Part shown: positions 26,716 to 38,409 of the stretch, one piece after another
Layout of the letters: each line of letters starts with the position of its first letter
Position numbering within the stretch: position 1 is the first letter of the stretch
Source of the DNA: Spinacia oleracea
Lineage: Eukaryota; Streptophyta; Magnoliopsida; Caryophyllales; Amaranthaceae
Assembly: GCF_020520425.1 (NCBI RefSeq)
Contig: NC_079488.1
Coordinates: 9,897,747-9,961,746, forward strand
DNA length: 64,000 bases
Direction: 5' to 3'
Program-made: the position numbers and the translations under genes
Notes under the pieces: generated by a model
What the model was told of the DNA's origin: nothing
Seen by the model: the letters and a program-made list of their open reading frames with translations, nothing else
Database searches by the model: none

Positions 26716-29376
26716 GAGAATAGGGTTTCTTCCAAGGGGCCGAGATCAGCATCTCCCGAGGATTCGGGGAATGAAGCTCGCGTTGAATCAAGCCGAGGGG
26801 CTGGTGTGACGGGTCGCTTTCCCTTTCGCCTGCTCTTTCCGAGGCGGTGGGAAGAGGCTGACCCCTTGGGGAGGCGTGCTAGACTTTTCGAGGATAAAAC
26901 CGAGATAGCTGGTCTGGACGGTGTGCCAGTTGATGGGAATTGGCTAGTGAAAGCCAAGAAGGGGAGGTATCATCGGCTTGCCGAGGATTTATATGGCATC
27001 CAGCACGCCTTGGGTTACTGGTGCGAGCTTCTGACGCAGAAGCATGCGAGGGTGACTCGTACTCCTCCGGGGTACATTGCCGTGTACCTCCATCATTTTG
27101 ACTACGGGCTTCGGTTCCCTTTGGATCCGTTTATTGCTCGTGTGCTGGAGGAGTATAACGTCTCTCTGGGCCAACTGACTCCGAAGTCTATGCGCCATAT
27201 TGTGGGGTATCGCTGGATGTGCGACTACCTCGGCTATGAGCCGTCGATCGAGGTTTTCAAAGAGATGCACGAGCTTGTTAGGAACTCGAACGCTGAGGCC
27301 GGCTGGTGGGCCATAAATAACAAGAACAAACGGAAAGGCGAGGACCTTTATATGACTGCCTTTCTGTACGTCTCTTCGATCCATGGGTGGAAGGAGCAAT
27401 GGTTGTTAGTCCGTGTCCCTGTGGATCCGAAGCATCCTCACTATTTCTCACCTCCGAAGTGGTTTGTGAAGCCGGATCCCTCGATGTCGAGGGTTGGCTC
27501 TGTTGACGTGGTTTAAAGCCAAGGCTGCTCGGGAGCCGTTGTATTGGCTTCCGAACCTACATTACATTACCCGGGAGGTCATCCTCGTTGCTGCCGGTCT
27601 CAGCAGGATCTATGACAGGGGTGAGGTTTTTTATGCTGAGATCGTGCTTCAGTTGACGTGTTAACCTCCCTTTTTACTTCTTTGAATCTCATCCTCTTTA
27701 TTTTTCTCGTGCAGATCAAGGCGAGAAGGCCATTGTTCCCGAGGTGCTCGGCTATCAGCTCAACGGTGACGGGGTTCTTACTCGTTGCCCGCCGTACGAT
27801 TTCAAGAAGCAGAATCCTCGGCAGCCGAAGCTCGAGGATCACGAGTTCTCGGATCACGCTCTTGCGCATTTAGGAGACGTTCGTGCCGACCCTTGGGACT
27901 CTCAGAATCCTGGAGAGACAATTCCGAGGCGGACAGTGATTCCTGAATCGGTAACTACCTCTGATCCGGTAACGCTGTTTTTATTTTTCATTTTGTTTAG
28001 ACCTCGGTTCTGCGGACTCTTGTGTCCTCGGTTTTGATGTCGCCTCCTGTGTTATATTTTAGGGACCGGAGGTAACAGTTGCTGCGCCTGTTATTTCCTC
28101 TGCTTCGTCTCCTCCCTCTTTTGCTGCTCCCGAAGTAAGCAATATTTCTTCCACACCTTTTTGCTATTTTGTGTTGATCGTTTCTCATATGCCCCTTCTT
28201 CCTTTTGCAGGAGTCGAAGAAGCCGAAGAAGAGAAAGACTTCGGGGAGAGAGACCTCTCCAAAAAGGCAGAAGATTTCGAGAGAGAGATCTCCTTCGAAG
28301 TTGAAGAAGAAAGTTACTTCTTCGTCGAAGGTAACTTCTAGTCCTGAGGTTCTCGAGTTTTTGAGCCGTCGTCCGTTTTTTACTGAGGAGAGAATTCGAC
28401 AGGTTGTCGCCGAGGATCCCAGTCTTGCCGAGGCGGGTGAGCGATACCTTGCTCGGCAAAGAGAAGAGATGGGCCCACCTCCTAGCCTTCGTGGTAAGCT
28501 GCCGCTCCCTGGTCAGAAGCTGAAGAGTGTGGCGGTTCTGGTGCAGGACGAGCCTGTGAACCAGCCCTTGGTTGAGGAGCCGGCTATGCCTTCGCCTCTG
28601 AAGCCCTTGACCCCGGTAGGGGTGACCGTTACTGAAATTACTCGGGAGGTGGAGAACATTGAAGTTGAACCCCCTCTTGGCTCTTCCGAGGTTCCTGGTT
28701 CCGAGGATGGTGCTGCGGCTGGAAAGGGAGAGGATCCCCAAACTCCCCCGAAGGTGGCAGTGGACCTTACTTCTTCGGGGAATGCGGAGGGTGAGCCTTC
28801 GGCTGGTAAGGACGCTGAGTTTGCGGTTCTTGAGGGTGGTGAGTCCGCTCTAAAACACGGAGTGAAGAGGAAGTTCCGCGAGACGCTGGGCTCTACTTCT
28901 ACTTCGGTGCTGGAGCGTTTGGCTTATCCATCCTTTGATGTTCCAGTGAGGAGGGTGCCTGCCAAAGTTCGGGAAACCATGGCTCGGTTTGCTCGGGCGT
29001 CTGTTCTGGAGGAAGATCCCGAGGCTCATCCCGAGTCTATGATCGGTCCCGATGATGCTAGGGAGAATATGCTTCGGGGTATCCCTGATTGGCGTATTCC
29101 TGGGCAAGAGGCGAACCACCCCACTCAAATGGCTCAGTTTCACTTGAATGAGGTAGGGCGAATATCACTTCCTTTGCGAATTTTGTTTTCATTCTTTTTG
29201 GCTGTCTTCATTTTTCCTTTCTCCTTCGCGTAGGCACACTTCTGGTCTTCCTTTGCCGCCGAGTGCCAATATTTCGACGAGGTGCGGCTTGCCAGGTTCG
29301 AAGAGCGCTACAATCATGATGTCCCTCTTCTGGATGAGAAGGCGAATGCTCTTCTTGCCGAGCTTGAAGAGACGAA

Positions 29377-30754
29377 TGTTGGGTTATGATTCATATGACA
29401 GTTCATAAATCATGCGGAAAAACCATAAAGCCAGGAAACATATTATTTACACATAATCATTTAGCATAGTTTAGATGCATACTCTTTGTTGCGTGCCTTC
29501 CCTAGCTGCGCCCGAACCGAACAAGAACAAGTCTTTAGGACTCCAAGTGTCGTCCCTCCGTAGATAGTCCACAGCACGTCCGGATCCGCCTTAAGATTGA
29601 CCAACTAGAATCGCCCTTAAGGTTCTAATATTTTCGGTTAGGTAGGCAAGAATATTGGCTGATTTTTCTGCTTAAAAATCTTAGTTTTGAATACTTAAAA
29701 CTTGTGTATAAATAATGACCCCTAGGCCTTTATTTATATAGTTATGGAAAAGGAATCGTAATCCTAGTAGGATACGAATTAATTGAAATTAGAATCCTAC
29801 ATGAATTCTATTTAATTAATTTATCCAATTAGGAATAGGAATTTAATCATACACTAACTCTTGTAGATTTAGGAATCACGCATGAGCACAAACTCACACA
29901 CACACGGCAGCCACAAGGGCTGCCCATGCGCGTGCGAGCAGCAGCCCACGCAGCGCGGCCCACGCATCTGTGGCCTTGGCGCGCGCTGGGCCTGCCTTGC
30001 GGTAGGCCTGGGCGCTGCCTTGGCTGGGCTTGTGGCGCGCGTGCTTGCTAGGCGATGGCCCGGCTTCGTGCTGGGCCTTCGTCCGGCAGGCCTCGTCCGA
30101 TGCTAATTCGTACGATACGCTTCCGATTAAATTTCCAGTTCCGGAATTTATTTCCGATACGAACAATATTTAATATTTCCGATTCCGGAATTAATTTCCG
30201 TTTCGAACAAATATTTAATATTTCCGTTTCCGGAATTATTTTCCGATTCCGGTAATATTTCCGATTCTGACAATATTTCCGTTTCCGGCAATATTTCCGA
30301 TTCTGGTAATATTTCCATTTCCAATAATATTTTCCGATACGTACCATGTTTCCGTTTCCGGCAACATCTACGACTTGGATAATATTCATATTTCCGATAC
30401 GATCCATATTTCCGTTTCCGGCAATATCATCGTTTCCGGAGTATTCATTTCTTGCCTGTGACGATCTTAGCTCCCACTGAAACCAAGATCCGTCGGTTCC
30501 GAATATTCATAGATGGAGTATTTAATGCCATTAAATACTTGATCCGTTTACGTACTATTTGTGTGACCCTACGGGTTCAGTCAAGAGTAACCTGTGGATT
30601 AATATCATTAATTCCACTTGAACTGAAGCGGCCTCTAGCTAGGCATTCAGCTCACTTGATCTCACTGAATTATTAACTTGTTAATTAATACTGAACCGCA
30701 TTTATTAGACTTAACATAGAATGCATACTTGGACCAAGGGCATTATTTCCTTCA
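29377..30754 (-). repeat. 3' LTR of the full copia element
   Basis: On the plus strand TGTTGGGTTATG ... TTTCCTTCA. Two compositional oddities lie inside: a GC-rich block (about 29930-30110, GCGCG/GGCC-rich) and a tandem array of an 18-20 bp motif (TTTCCGATTCCGG / TTTCCGTTTCCGG, about 30120-30440). Differences from the 5' LTR include positions near 29740, 30049, 30497 and 30592. Frames such as 29882-30106 and 30048-30407 are shadows of these repeats. Confidence 0.95.
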
Positions 30755-30767
30755 GTCTCCCACTTGT
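30755..30767 (-). other. Polypurine tract of the copia element
   Basis: The minus strand reads ACAAGTGGGAGAC immediately before the LTR start TGAAGG. This is the plus-strand primer site. Confidence 0.8.
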
Positions 30768-31618
30768 CCTTAGGGACAAGTGTGCATTTCCTAATTCCTT
30801 TGTCGCTCGATGCTTGCTCTTGAACATAAGGTAAGAGTTGTCATCCTTATTATGTCCAGAGGCGTTCCTCGGTTTCAGAGTTCAACTGATCAAATAAACA
30901 GATAATCATAGCCTATGATTCATCCGAGCACGGCCATGCATTTCACAGTTTCTAGCTCTCCGAGTGGCCTTGTACAACTTTTAAGCATCTCTTCCCGATT
31001 TATGGGAGGACAATCCCAATCTTGCGATCTTGAGATTAGACTTCGTTTGATAGGTGATTACCTGAGCGTTGCCTTTATAGCCTCCTTTTACGGTGCGACG
31101 GTTGGTCAACGTCAAAGCAACCAGTTCTCAAACAAGTAATCTCAAATCACTCAGGTATTGAGGATTTAGTGTCTAATAATTTAATGAAATTTACTTATGA
31201 CAGACTTTCATCTCTTACAGTAAAGTTTCATAGGTCTTGTCCGATACTAGTCTTCCCAAAGTAAGTATCTATGCAAATGATTATGACATTGCCATGTCCA
31301 CATAGTTCAAGAAACAGAACTACTAGTCATCTTGCATTCTAATCGTCTAACGTTTTCTATGCGTCCAATTTTATAGAAAACTCCGATTAGGGACCATTTT
31401 CAACCTTTGACATTCAAGTTCACTTGATAGACATTTCTTAGTCACAGGACTGGTCCTGACAGTCTATCTTGAATATATCGTCAAATTGAAGGGACTCATC
31501 ATTTAATAAACCACAAATTAAATGGAAAAATGAATTCCTTTCATTTATTGTGAATGATTAACCAATAATGTTTTACAAAGATTTAAACTCTAAAACTTTA
31601 AAACATTAAACAGAGACA
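30768..31618 (-). other. Copia 3' untranslated region
   Basis: About 850 bp between the polyprotein stop and the polypurine tract. No further gene is seen; the plus-strand frame at 30915-31139 is not supported. The same segment recurs at 44670-45536 in the second copia copy. Confidence 0.6.
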
Positions 31619-34600
31619 TCAAAGCCATTCTCCAATATGCTTGATTCCCATAGCTGCAGTGTGCGAGTTGTGCTTCGCTTGCGGCAGAGGTTTAGTTAAT
31701 GGATCTGATATGTTGTCATCAGTTCCAATTTTGCTTATCTCGACTTCTTTTCTTTCAACGAACTCTCGTAGAAGGTGAAATCTACGAAGTACATGCTTGA
31801 CTCTCTGGTGGTGTCTAGGCTCTTTTGCCTGTGCAATAGCTCCGTTATTATCACAATACAGGGCTATTGGTCCTTTAATGGAGGGGACTACACCTAGTTC
31901 TCCTATGAACTTCCTTAGCCATATAGCTTCCTTTGCTGCTTCATGTGCAGCAATGTACTCCGCTTCAGTTGTAGAATCCGCAATGGTGCTTTGCTTAGCA
32001 CTTTTCCAGCTTACTGCTCCTCCGTTGAGGCAGAAGACAAACCCAGACTGTGATCTGAAATCATCTTTGTCGGTTTGGAAACTTGCGTCCGTATAGCCTT
32101 TAACAATTAATTCATCATCTCCAACATAGACCAGGAAGTCATCTTTGTGCCTTTTCAGGTACTTCAGAATGTTCTTGGCAGCAGTCCAATGCGCCTCTCC
32201 TGGGTCTGACTGGTATCTGCTCGTAGCACTGAGTGCGTACGCAACATCCGGGCGTGTACATATCATAGCATACATTATTGAACCAATCAATGATGCATAT
32301 GGAATCCCATTCATTCGTCTACGCTCATCAAGTGTTTTTGGGCACTGAGTCTTGCTTAGAGTCATTCCATGAGACATGGGTAGGTAGCCTCGCTTGGAGT
32401 CCGCCATCTTGAACCTATCAAGCACCTTATTGATATAAGTGCTTTGACTAAGTCCAATCATCTTTTTAGATCTATCTCTGTAAATCTTGATGCCCAATAT
32501 GTACTGTGCTTCTCCTAGATCCTTCATCGAAAAACATTTCCCGAGCCAAATCTTGACAGAGTTCAACATAGGAATGTCATTTCCGATAAGCAATATGTCG
32601 TTGACATATAATACTAGGAAAGCAATTTTGCTCCCACTGACCTTCTTGTATACACAAGATTCGTCCGCGTTCTTGATGAAACCAAAGTCACTGACTGCTT
32701 CATCAAAACGTATATTCCAGCTCCTGGATGCCTGCTTCAATCCGTAGATTGACTTCTTTAGCTTGCATACCTTTTTAGCATTCTTTGGATCCTCAAAACC
32801 TTCAGGTTGTGTCATAAACACAGTTTCTGTTAAAACGCCGTTTAAGAAAGCAGTTTTGACATCCATCTGCCATATTTCGTAATCGTAATATGCAGCGATT
32901 GCTAACATTATTCGAATAGACTTTAGCATTGCAACTGGTGAAAAGGTTTCATCGTAATCCACACCGTGGACTTGCCTGTAACCTTTTGCAACCAATCTAG
33001 CTTTGAAAACTTCAAGTTTCCCATCCTTGTCCTTTTTCAGTTTGAAAACCCATTTGCTTCCAATGGCTTGGTAGCCATCTGGCAAATCGACCAAATCCCA
33101 TACTTGGTTTTCAGACATGGAGTCTAATTCAGATTGCATGGCTTCTTGCCATTGCTTGGAGCTAGGGCTCGTCATAGCTTGCTTGTAAGTCGCAGGTTCA
33201 TCACTTTCAAGTAATAGAACGTCATAGCTCTCGTTCGTCAAAATACCTAAGTACCTTTCCGGTTGAGATCTATATCTTTGCGATCTACGCGGGGTAACAT
33301 TTCTAGATTGACCATGATTCTCACCAGATTCTTCTAAAGATCTCTGAGTTTCATCTTGAATGTCATCTTGAGCATTCTCTAGAGTTTGTTGTTCGACTCG
33401 AATTTCTTCGAGGTCTACTTTTCTCCCACTTGTCATTTTGGAAATGTGATCCTTCTCCAAAAAGACACCATCTCGAGCAACAAACACTTTGTTCTCAGAT
33501 GTATTGTAGAAGTAATACCCCTTTGTTTCCTTTGGATAGCCCACAAGGATACATTTGTCAGATTTTGGATGAAGTTTGTCTGAAATTAATCGTTTGACGT
33601 ATACTTCACATCCCCAAATCTTAAGAAAAGACACATTTGGAGGCTTTCCAAACCATAATTCGTATGGAGTCTTTTCGACAGCTTTAGACGGAGCTCTATT
33701 TATAGTGAGTGCAGCTGTATTTAGTGCATGTCCCCAAAATTCTAATGGAAGTTCGGCCTGACCCATCATTGACCTGACCATGTCTAGCAAGGTTCTGTTC
33801 CTCCGTTCTGACACACCGTTCCATTGTGGTGTTCCAGGAGGGGTCAATTCTGATAGAATTCCACATTCTTTCAGATGGTCATCAAATTCATAGCTCAGAT
33901 ATTCACCGCCTCTATCAGACCGCAGTGCCTTGATCTTCTTGCCTAATTGATTCTCTACTTCACTCTGAAATTCCTTGAATTTGTCAAAGGATTCAGACTT
34001 ATGCTTCATTAGGTAGACATAACCATACCTACTGAAGTCATCAGTGAAAGTGATAAAGTAGCTGAAACCACCTCTAGCATTTGTACTCATTGGTCCACAT
34101 ACATCTGTATGGATTAAACCCAATAGTTCATTTGCTCTTTCTCCAACTTTAGAGAAAGGTTGCTTTGTCATTTTGCCAAGTAAACATGATTCGCATTTAC
34201 CATAATCCTCTAAGTTAAATGGTTCTAGAATTCCTTCCCTTTGAAGTCTTTCTAAGCGTTTCAAGTTTATATGGCCTAATCGACAATGCCACAGATAGGT
34301 GAGATCTGAATCATTCTTTTTGGCCTTTTTGGTATTTATGTTATATACTTGTTTGTCGTGATCTAATAAATAAAGTCCATTGACTAATCTAGCAGATCCA
34401 TAAAACATCTCTTTAAAATAAAACGAACAACTATTGTCTTTTATTAAAAAGGAAAATCCCTTAGCATCTAAGCAAGAAACTGAAATGATGTTTTTAGTAA
34501 GACTTGGAACATGGAAACATTCTTCCAGTTCCAAAACTAGCCCGGAGGGCAACGACAAATAGTAAGTTCCTACAGCTAATGCAGCAATCCGTGCTCCATT

Positions 34601-35605
34601 TCCCACTCGTAGGTCGACTTCACCCTTGCTTAACTTTCTACTTCTTCTTAGTCCCTGTGGATTGGAACATAAGTGTGAGCCACAACCTGTATCTAATACC
34701 CAAGAAGTTGAATTAGCAAGTATACAGTCTATAACGAAAATACCTGAAGATGGAACGACTGTTCCGTTCTTCTGATCTTCCTTTAGCTTTGGACATTCTC
34801 TTTTGTAATGGCCTATTCCATCACAATAAAGACAGCTTGATGTGGACTTGTCCTGCTTTGATTTAGCATTGCCCTTGGACTTTCCACCTTTCTTGAATGG
34901 TCTCTTTCTAGCCTTGAGTAAATCTTTGGCTTCACAGTCCAGTACTATTTCAGCCTTTCTGACAAGGTGAATAAATTCTGCAACTGTTTCTTCTCTTGGT
35001 TCACTTAGGTATAGTTGCTTGAAGCGACCAAACCCACTATGTAGTGAATTGAGCAAGACAGAGACTGCCATCCTTTCGCTTATTGGTGTTCCTAGTAGAC
35101 TTAGGCGATCAAAATATGAACACATAAGATCCACATGGAACCTCAGTGGGATGCCTACCCTCTGTTTAGTGCGAAGGAGCTGAACATGTGTTTCTTGGAC
35201 CTCCATCCTATAACACCTGTTGGGAGAACTAACCTTTAGACCAGACATTGATTCAATCAACTCATGGACGTTCAGGTCCCTGTCCTCCGTATTTCCACGA
35301 CAGATATCCCTCAGATTCTTGATGAGCGTAAAAGGTTCATAGGCTACAAACCTTCTAGCCCAATCATCAGGGATATTGTTCAGCATGAGACTCATAACCT
35401 TTTTGAGATCCGCATCCCAGGCGTAAAATCTCTCAGGGGTCATGTCTCTGGCATAGTAGCTTGGCATGGGATGTGACAGTACATACTCAAGTCCATTGAG
35501 TTTGACTATTTCAACTAGCTTAGCTTCCCATTCAAGAAAATTTGTCAGGTTCAGCTTGACCATAAGCTCAGAACCCATGATGATGTTTTGATTGTTGTTT
35601 GCCAT
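31619..35605 (-). CDS. Copia Gag-Pol polyprotein, uninterrupted but with altered RT catalytic box
   Basis: I chose the ATG at 35605 (MANNNQNIIMGSELMVKLNL), giving 1328 residues; the frame stays open 31 codons further upstream, but those look like leader. Order: Gag (UBN2-like), zinc knuckle CLYCDGIGHYKREC, protease WVLDTGCGSHLC, pre-integrase LWHCRLGHINLKRL, integrase with HTDVCGP, FTDDFSRYGYVY and the D-D-E end PPGTPQWNGVSERR, RT (KARLVAKGYRQVHGVDYDET, WQMDVKTAFLNG), and C-terminal RNase H (TEAEYIAAHEAAKEAIWLRK). The RT catalytic box is LYVND at 32597-32608 where the family has YVDD. The second copy at 46515-46526 has YVDD, so this is a point change in an otherwise complete frame. Loss of one metal-binding Asp should abolish or cripple polymerase activity. 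The polyprotein would assemble cytoplasmic particles. Confidence 0.96.
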   Translation of the reverse strand: MANNNQNIIMGSELMVKLNLTNFLEWEAKLVEIVKLNGLEYVLSHPMPSYYARDMTPERFYAWDADLKKVMSLMLNNIPDDWARRFVAYEPFTLIKNLRDICRGNTEDRDLNVHELIESMSGLKVSSPNRCYRMEVQETHVQLLRTKQRVGIPLRFHVDLMCSYFDRLSLLGTPISERMAVSVLLNSLHSGFGRFKQLYLSEPREETVAEFIHLVRKAEIVLDCEAKDLLKARKRPFKKGGKSKGNAKSKQDKSTSSCLYCDGIGHYKRECPKLKEDQKNGTVVPSSGIFVIDCILANSTSWVLDTGCGSHLCSNPQGLRRSRKLSKGEVDLRVGNGARIAALAVGTYYLSLPSGLVLELEECFHVPSLTKNIISVSCLDAKGFSFLIKDNSCSFYFKEMFYGSARLVNGLYLLDHDKQVYNINTKKAKKNDSDLTYLWHCRLGHINLKRLERLQREGILEPFNLEDYGKCESCLLGKMTKQPFSKVGERANELLGLIHTDVCGPMSTNARGGFSYFITFTDDFSRYGYVYLMKHKSESFDKFKEFQSEVENQLGKKIKALRSDRGGEYLSYEFDDHLKECGILSELTPPGTPQWNGVSERRNRTLLDMVRSMMGQAELPLEFWGHALNTAALTINRAPSKAVEKTPYELWFGKPPNVSFLKIWGCEVYVKRLISDKLHPKSDKCILVGYPKETKGYYFYNTSENKVFVARDGVFLEKDHISKMTSGRKVDLEEIRVEQQTLENAQDDIQDETQRSLEESGENHGQSRNVTPRRSQRYRSQPERYLGILTNESYDVLLLESDEPATYKQAMTSPSSKQWQEAMQSELDSMSENQVWDLVDLPDGYQAIGSKWVFKLKKDKDGKLEVFKARLVAKGYRQVHGVDYDETFSPVAMLKSIRIMLAIAAYYDYEIWQMDVKTAFLNGVLTETVFMTQPEGFEDPKNAKKVCKLKKSIYGLKQASRSWNIRFDEAVSDFGFIKNADESCVYKKVSGSKIAFLVLYVNDILLIGNDIPMLNSVKIWLGKCFSMKDLGEAQYILGIKIYRDRSKKMIGLSQSTYINKVLDRFKMADSKRGYLPMSHGMTLSKTQCPKTLDERRRMNGIPYASLIGSIMYAMICTRPDVAYALSATSRYQSDPGEAHWTAAKNILKYLKRHKDDFLVYVGDDELIVKGYTDASFQTDKDDFRSQSGFVFCLNGGAVSWKSAKQSTIADSTTEAEYIAAHEAAKEAIWLRKFIGELGVVPSIKGPIALYCDNNGAIAQAKEPRHHQRVKHVLRRFHLLREFVERKEVEISKIGTDDNISDPLTKPLPQAKHNSHTAAMGIKHIGEWL

Positions 35606-38392
35606 ATTAAAAACTACAATTGAAAAGAATAAACAAATAAATAACCATTCACAGTTTCTCTTAATAAACTTAAATTCTAGCATACAAGCATAATTCAATG
35701 TTTATTAAGCATTTTATTCAATTTATGTGTTCCGGCAGGTGTGAATAAAATGATTCCAAGATCCTAAAATCATTGAAGAACTAAGCACAGTTTGTCGACT
35801 TAATCCTAGAACATCTTAGGTAAGCAAAAGCCTTTTGCTAATAGTCTAGAAACTATTCTTGGTTGATAGGTACGTCTAAGAACTTATTAGGTAAACCTAT
35901 CGAATTTGCCACGACATAAAAGGACTCCTTACTTATATCGTTGAGTTTCACCAAAACTAACATGTACTCACAATTATTTGTGTACCTTGCCCCTTTAGGA
36001 CCAATAAGTAACACCTCGCTGAGCGAAAACTATTACTAGATTGATGTAAAGGATATCCAAGCAAGTGTATATTTTGGCATGGCACCTTTTAACTCAATTT
36101 TTTAAGTTTGGAACTTAAGGCTCTTACTATGTTGGTTAGATTTTAAGTGAACTAAAATCCTTAATCATGCAACATAATCAAGCTTTTGATCTCATGCATT
36201 TTAAGACATATTTAAAACAATAAATAACTTAAAACATGCATAAGATATTTTTGATCTAGTATGGCCCGACTTCATCTTGAAGCTTTGACTTCAAAGTCCG
36301 TCTTGAAAATCTCCGTGGGAGGCACCATTTTCTTCAAATAGGATAAGCTATAACTAATTACAACTATTCGATGGTACGCAGACCATATTTGAATTGAAAA
36401 ATAACTTTGGTACTTTAGACCAATTACATTCAAATTAATGGTACGCAGACCATATTTTCTATCCTATTTGGGCCATACTAGTCACTTCATAACCTGCAAA
36501 ACAGTACATATACAATATATACCATTCACCCATTCATTATCATGAATGGCCCACATAGCTGGTTAGTAAAACACATTATGCATCACGTAAACATTTGCAG
36601 CAATTAATCAAGGGCACCAATAATCTACCAATTATTCAGTCCTTATTAATTCTAATCAAGTTGTTTTAACCTTAGGGATTTGTAGACCTAATCAAGAGTT
36701 TATGACTAAAAAGCGCTCCCACTTAAACCAATAAATTCATATGCTTTACCAATTTTAAACATAAAAATGTATTTCTAGTCTAACCGGAAACATACAAATT
36801 TAATTAAAATTTAAAGCTCATATAAATTTATAATTGAATCCAAAAATTTAATTTAATTTCAGTCGTATTTAAATTAATTCATGATTTTAATTTTAGTAAA
36901 ATAATTAGAATAAATAATATTTATTATAATTATAATATTCAAAATTAAAATCCAAGAAAATAATTCAAATTATTAATTTTAAAATTAATTAAAATTACGT
37001 GAACTGAAATTTTCAAATTAAACATTCAAAACGATCTAATCGTAACGCAAACACCCTACGCGTTGCACGCCCATGGGCCGTACGCACACAGCCATTGCTG
37101 GCCATGTGCGCGCAGCCCATGCGCTCGTCAAATAGCTGCTGCTTCCCTATCGCAAGCCTCCGCACGCATTGGTGCTCGCTGCGCGCGCCAGCGCTCATCG
37201 CACGCGAGCTATCGCTCGCAGTGCGCGCGCGCGACATCGCTCGCTGGGCGCGCGACATCGCTCGCTGGGCGCGCGACATCGCTCGCTGGGCGCGCGAGAT
37301 CGCTCGCTGGGCGGGCGACATCGCGCGCTGTGCGCGCGAGTAATGCTGGGCGCAGCGCTCGTGGCACGCGAGCTTGCGCTCGCTGCGCGCGAGGCTGCGC
37401 GCTCTTGTGCGAGGCAGCGCGCGTTGTGGCGCAGCTCGCTTGCTGCCCACACGCGACTGCCTTGGCTCGCCCTTCGCCCATGCCCATTCGTTCATTGCTC
37501 GTGGCACACGACACAAGGCAGGGCTGCTGCCTTGTGCTCGTGCACTACGCCCTTGCTCATTGCATTCGTGCCGCACGGGCGACGAGCTCCCTTGCTCGTC
37601 GTCGCATGCCCGCATTATACAACACCCCTTAAGGGTAACACGAAGTGTCCATTGCTTCGTGCGTGCAAGTTTTATGAACGAATCGCATAAAAATTTAAAA
37701 TTTATATTTAAAATTAATGACAAATTAATAAATAATATTAATTTCATAATTTTAGGGCGAAAAAATCGAAAATTTATTATCCAATTGATTTCCGATTGTT
37801 ATGGATTCAAGTCTAGGTCATAAAAATTTAAAATTTATCGTAAATTTACAATTTTTATGGTGGTTTTTAATCATAGGTTTCTAATTAAATTACAATTAAT
37901 TATGAAAATCAAATTAATTCTAAATTATTCTAATTTTCAACAAATTAATCATAATTACAAATTAGATTGCATAATTAACAAGACTAGGCATTCAAACTTG
38001 TTAAACATATGCAGTAGGTCAATCAAAAATTCAAGATTTATCAACAAGAATCGCAAATATTTAATTTAACATCTTAAATTTACGAAATTTTGCATTCGAA
38101 AAACTAAAACCTTCGAAAAGTCATAGTTAGGCTTCGAATTTGAGAATTCTGGGTTCGGCAGAAAAATACTATTTTTGTCAAAATTTTAGAATGCCTTTTA
38201 CATGCGGAATTGACACAAAAATCACTCGATTTGGATGAGTAACGAAGAAACTGCCGAAAAACTGCGTACGTATAATTAAATAAACGCAATTTGCAATTAA
38301 TTAACAATTACGAAAATTAATCACCCCTTTTAATTCTTGCAAATTTGTAATATTTAACCATGTTCATGCAATTTAGATTATGAAAATAATAA
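35606..38392 (-). other. Long 5' leader of the copia element with GC-rich repeat island
   Basis: About 2.8 kb between the primer-binding site and the Gag start. It is AT-rich except for 37060-37620, which is GC-rich and contains about five tandem 21-bp units (GCGCGACATCGCTCGCTGGG, about 37208-37340). Open frames on both strands over this island (37013-37747, 37063-37632, 37169-37690 and others) come from the repeat composition and have no known domain. A 20-bp word, GGTACGCAGACCATATTT.., is repeated near 36372 and 36440. Confidence 0.7.
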
Positions 38393-38409
38393 GGGGCTCG
38401 TGATACCAC
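38393..38409 (-). other. Primer-binding site of the copia element
   Basis: Immediately after the 5' LTR the minus strand reads GTGGTATCACGAGCCCC. The TGGTATCA core fits an initiator-Met tRNA primer, but the following bases (CGAGCCCC in place of GAGC) deviate, so priming by another tRNA is possible. Confidence 0.75.

Noticed and set aside
26989..27399. 136-codon minus-strand frame
   Set aside because: Antisense shadow of the conserved Transposase_28-like domain on the plus strand.
28091..28741. 216-codon minus-strand frame rich in Arg and Leu
   Set aside because: Shadow of the plus-strand Lys/Arg- and Glu-rich exon; no motif.
30120..30440. Regularly spaced TTTCCG repeats in LTRs, considered as a CRISPR-like array
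   Set aside because: A degenerate contiguous tandem array inside retrotransposon LTRs of a plant genome, with no spacer-repeat structure and no cas genes.
37013..37747. Long frames on both strands in the GC-rich copia leader, with peptide repeats such as RAQRAMS
   Set aside because: Produced by a 21-bp tandem repeat in GC-rich DNA. Open on both strands, no start context, no known domain.
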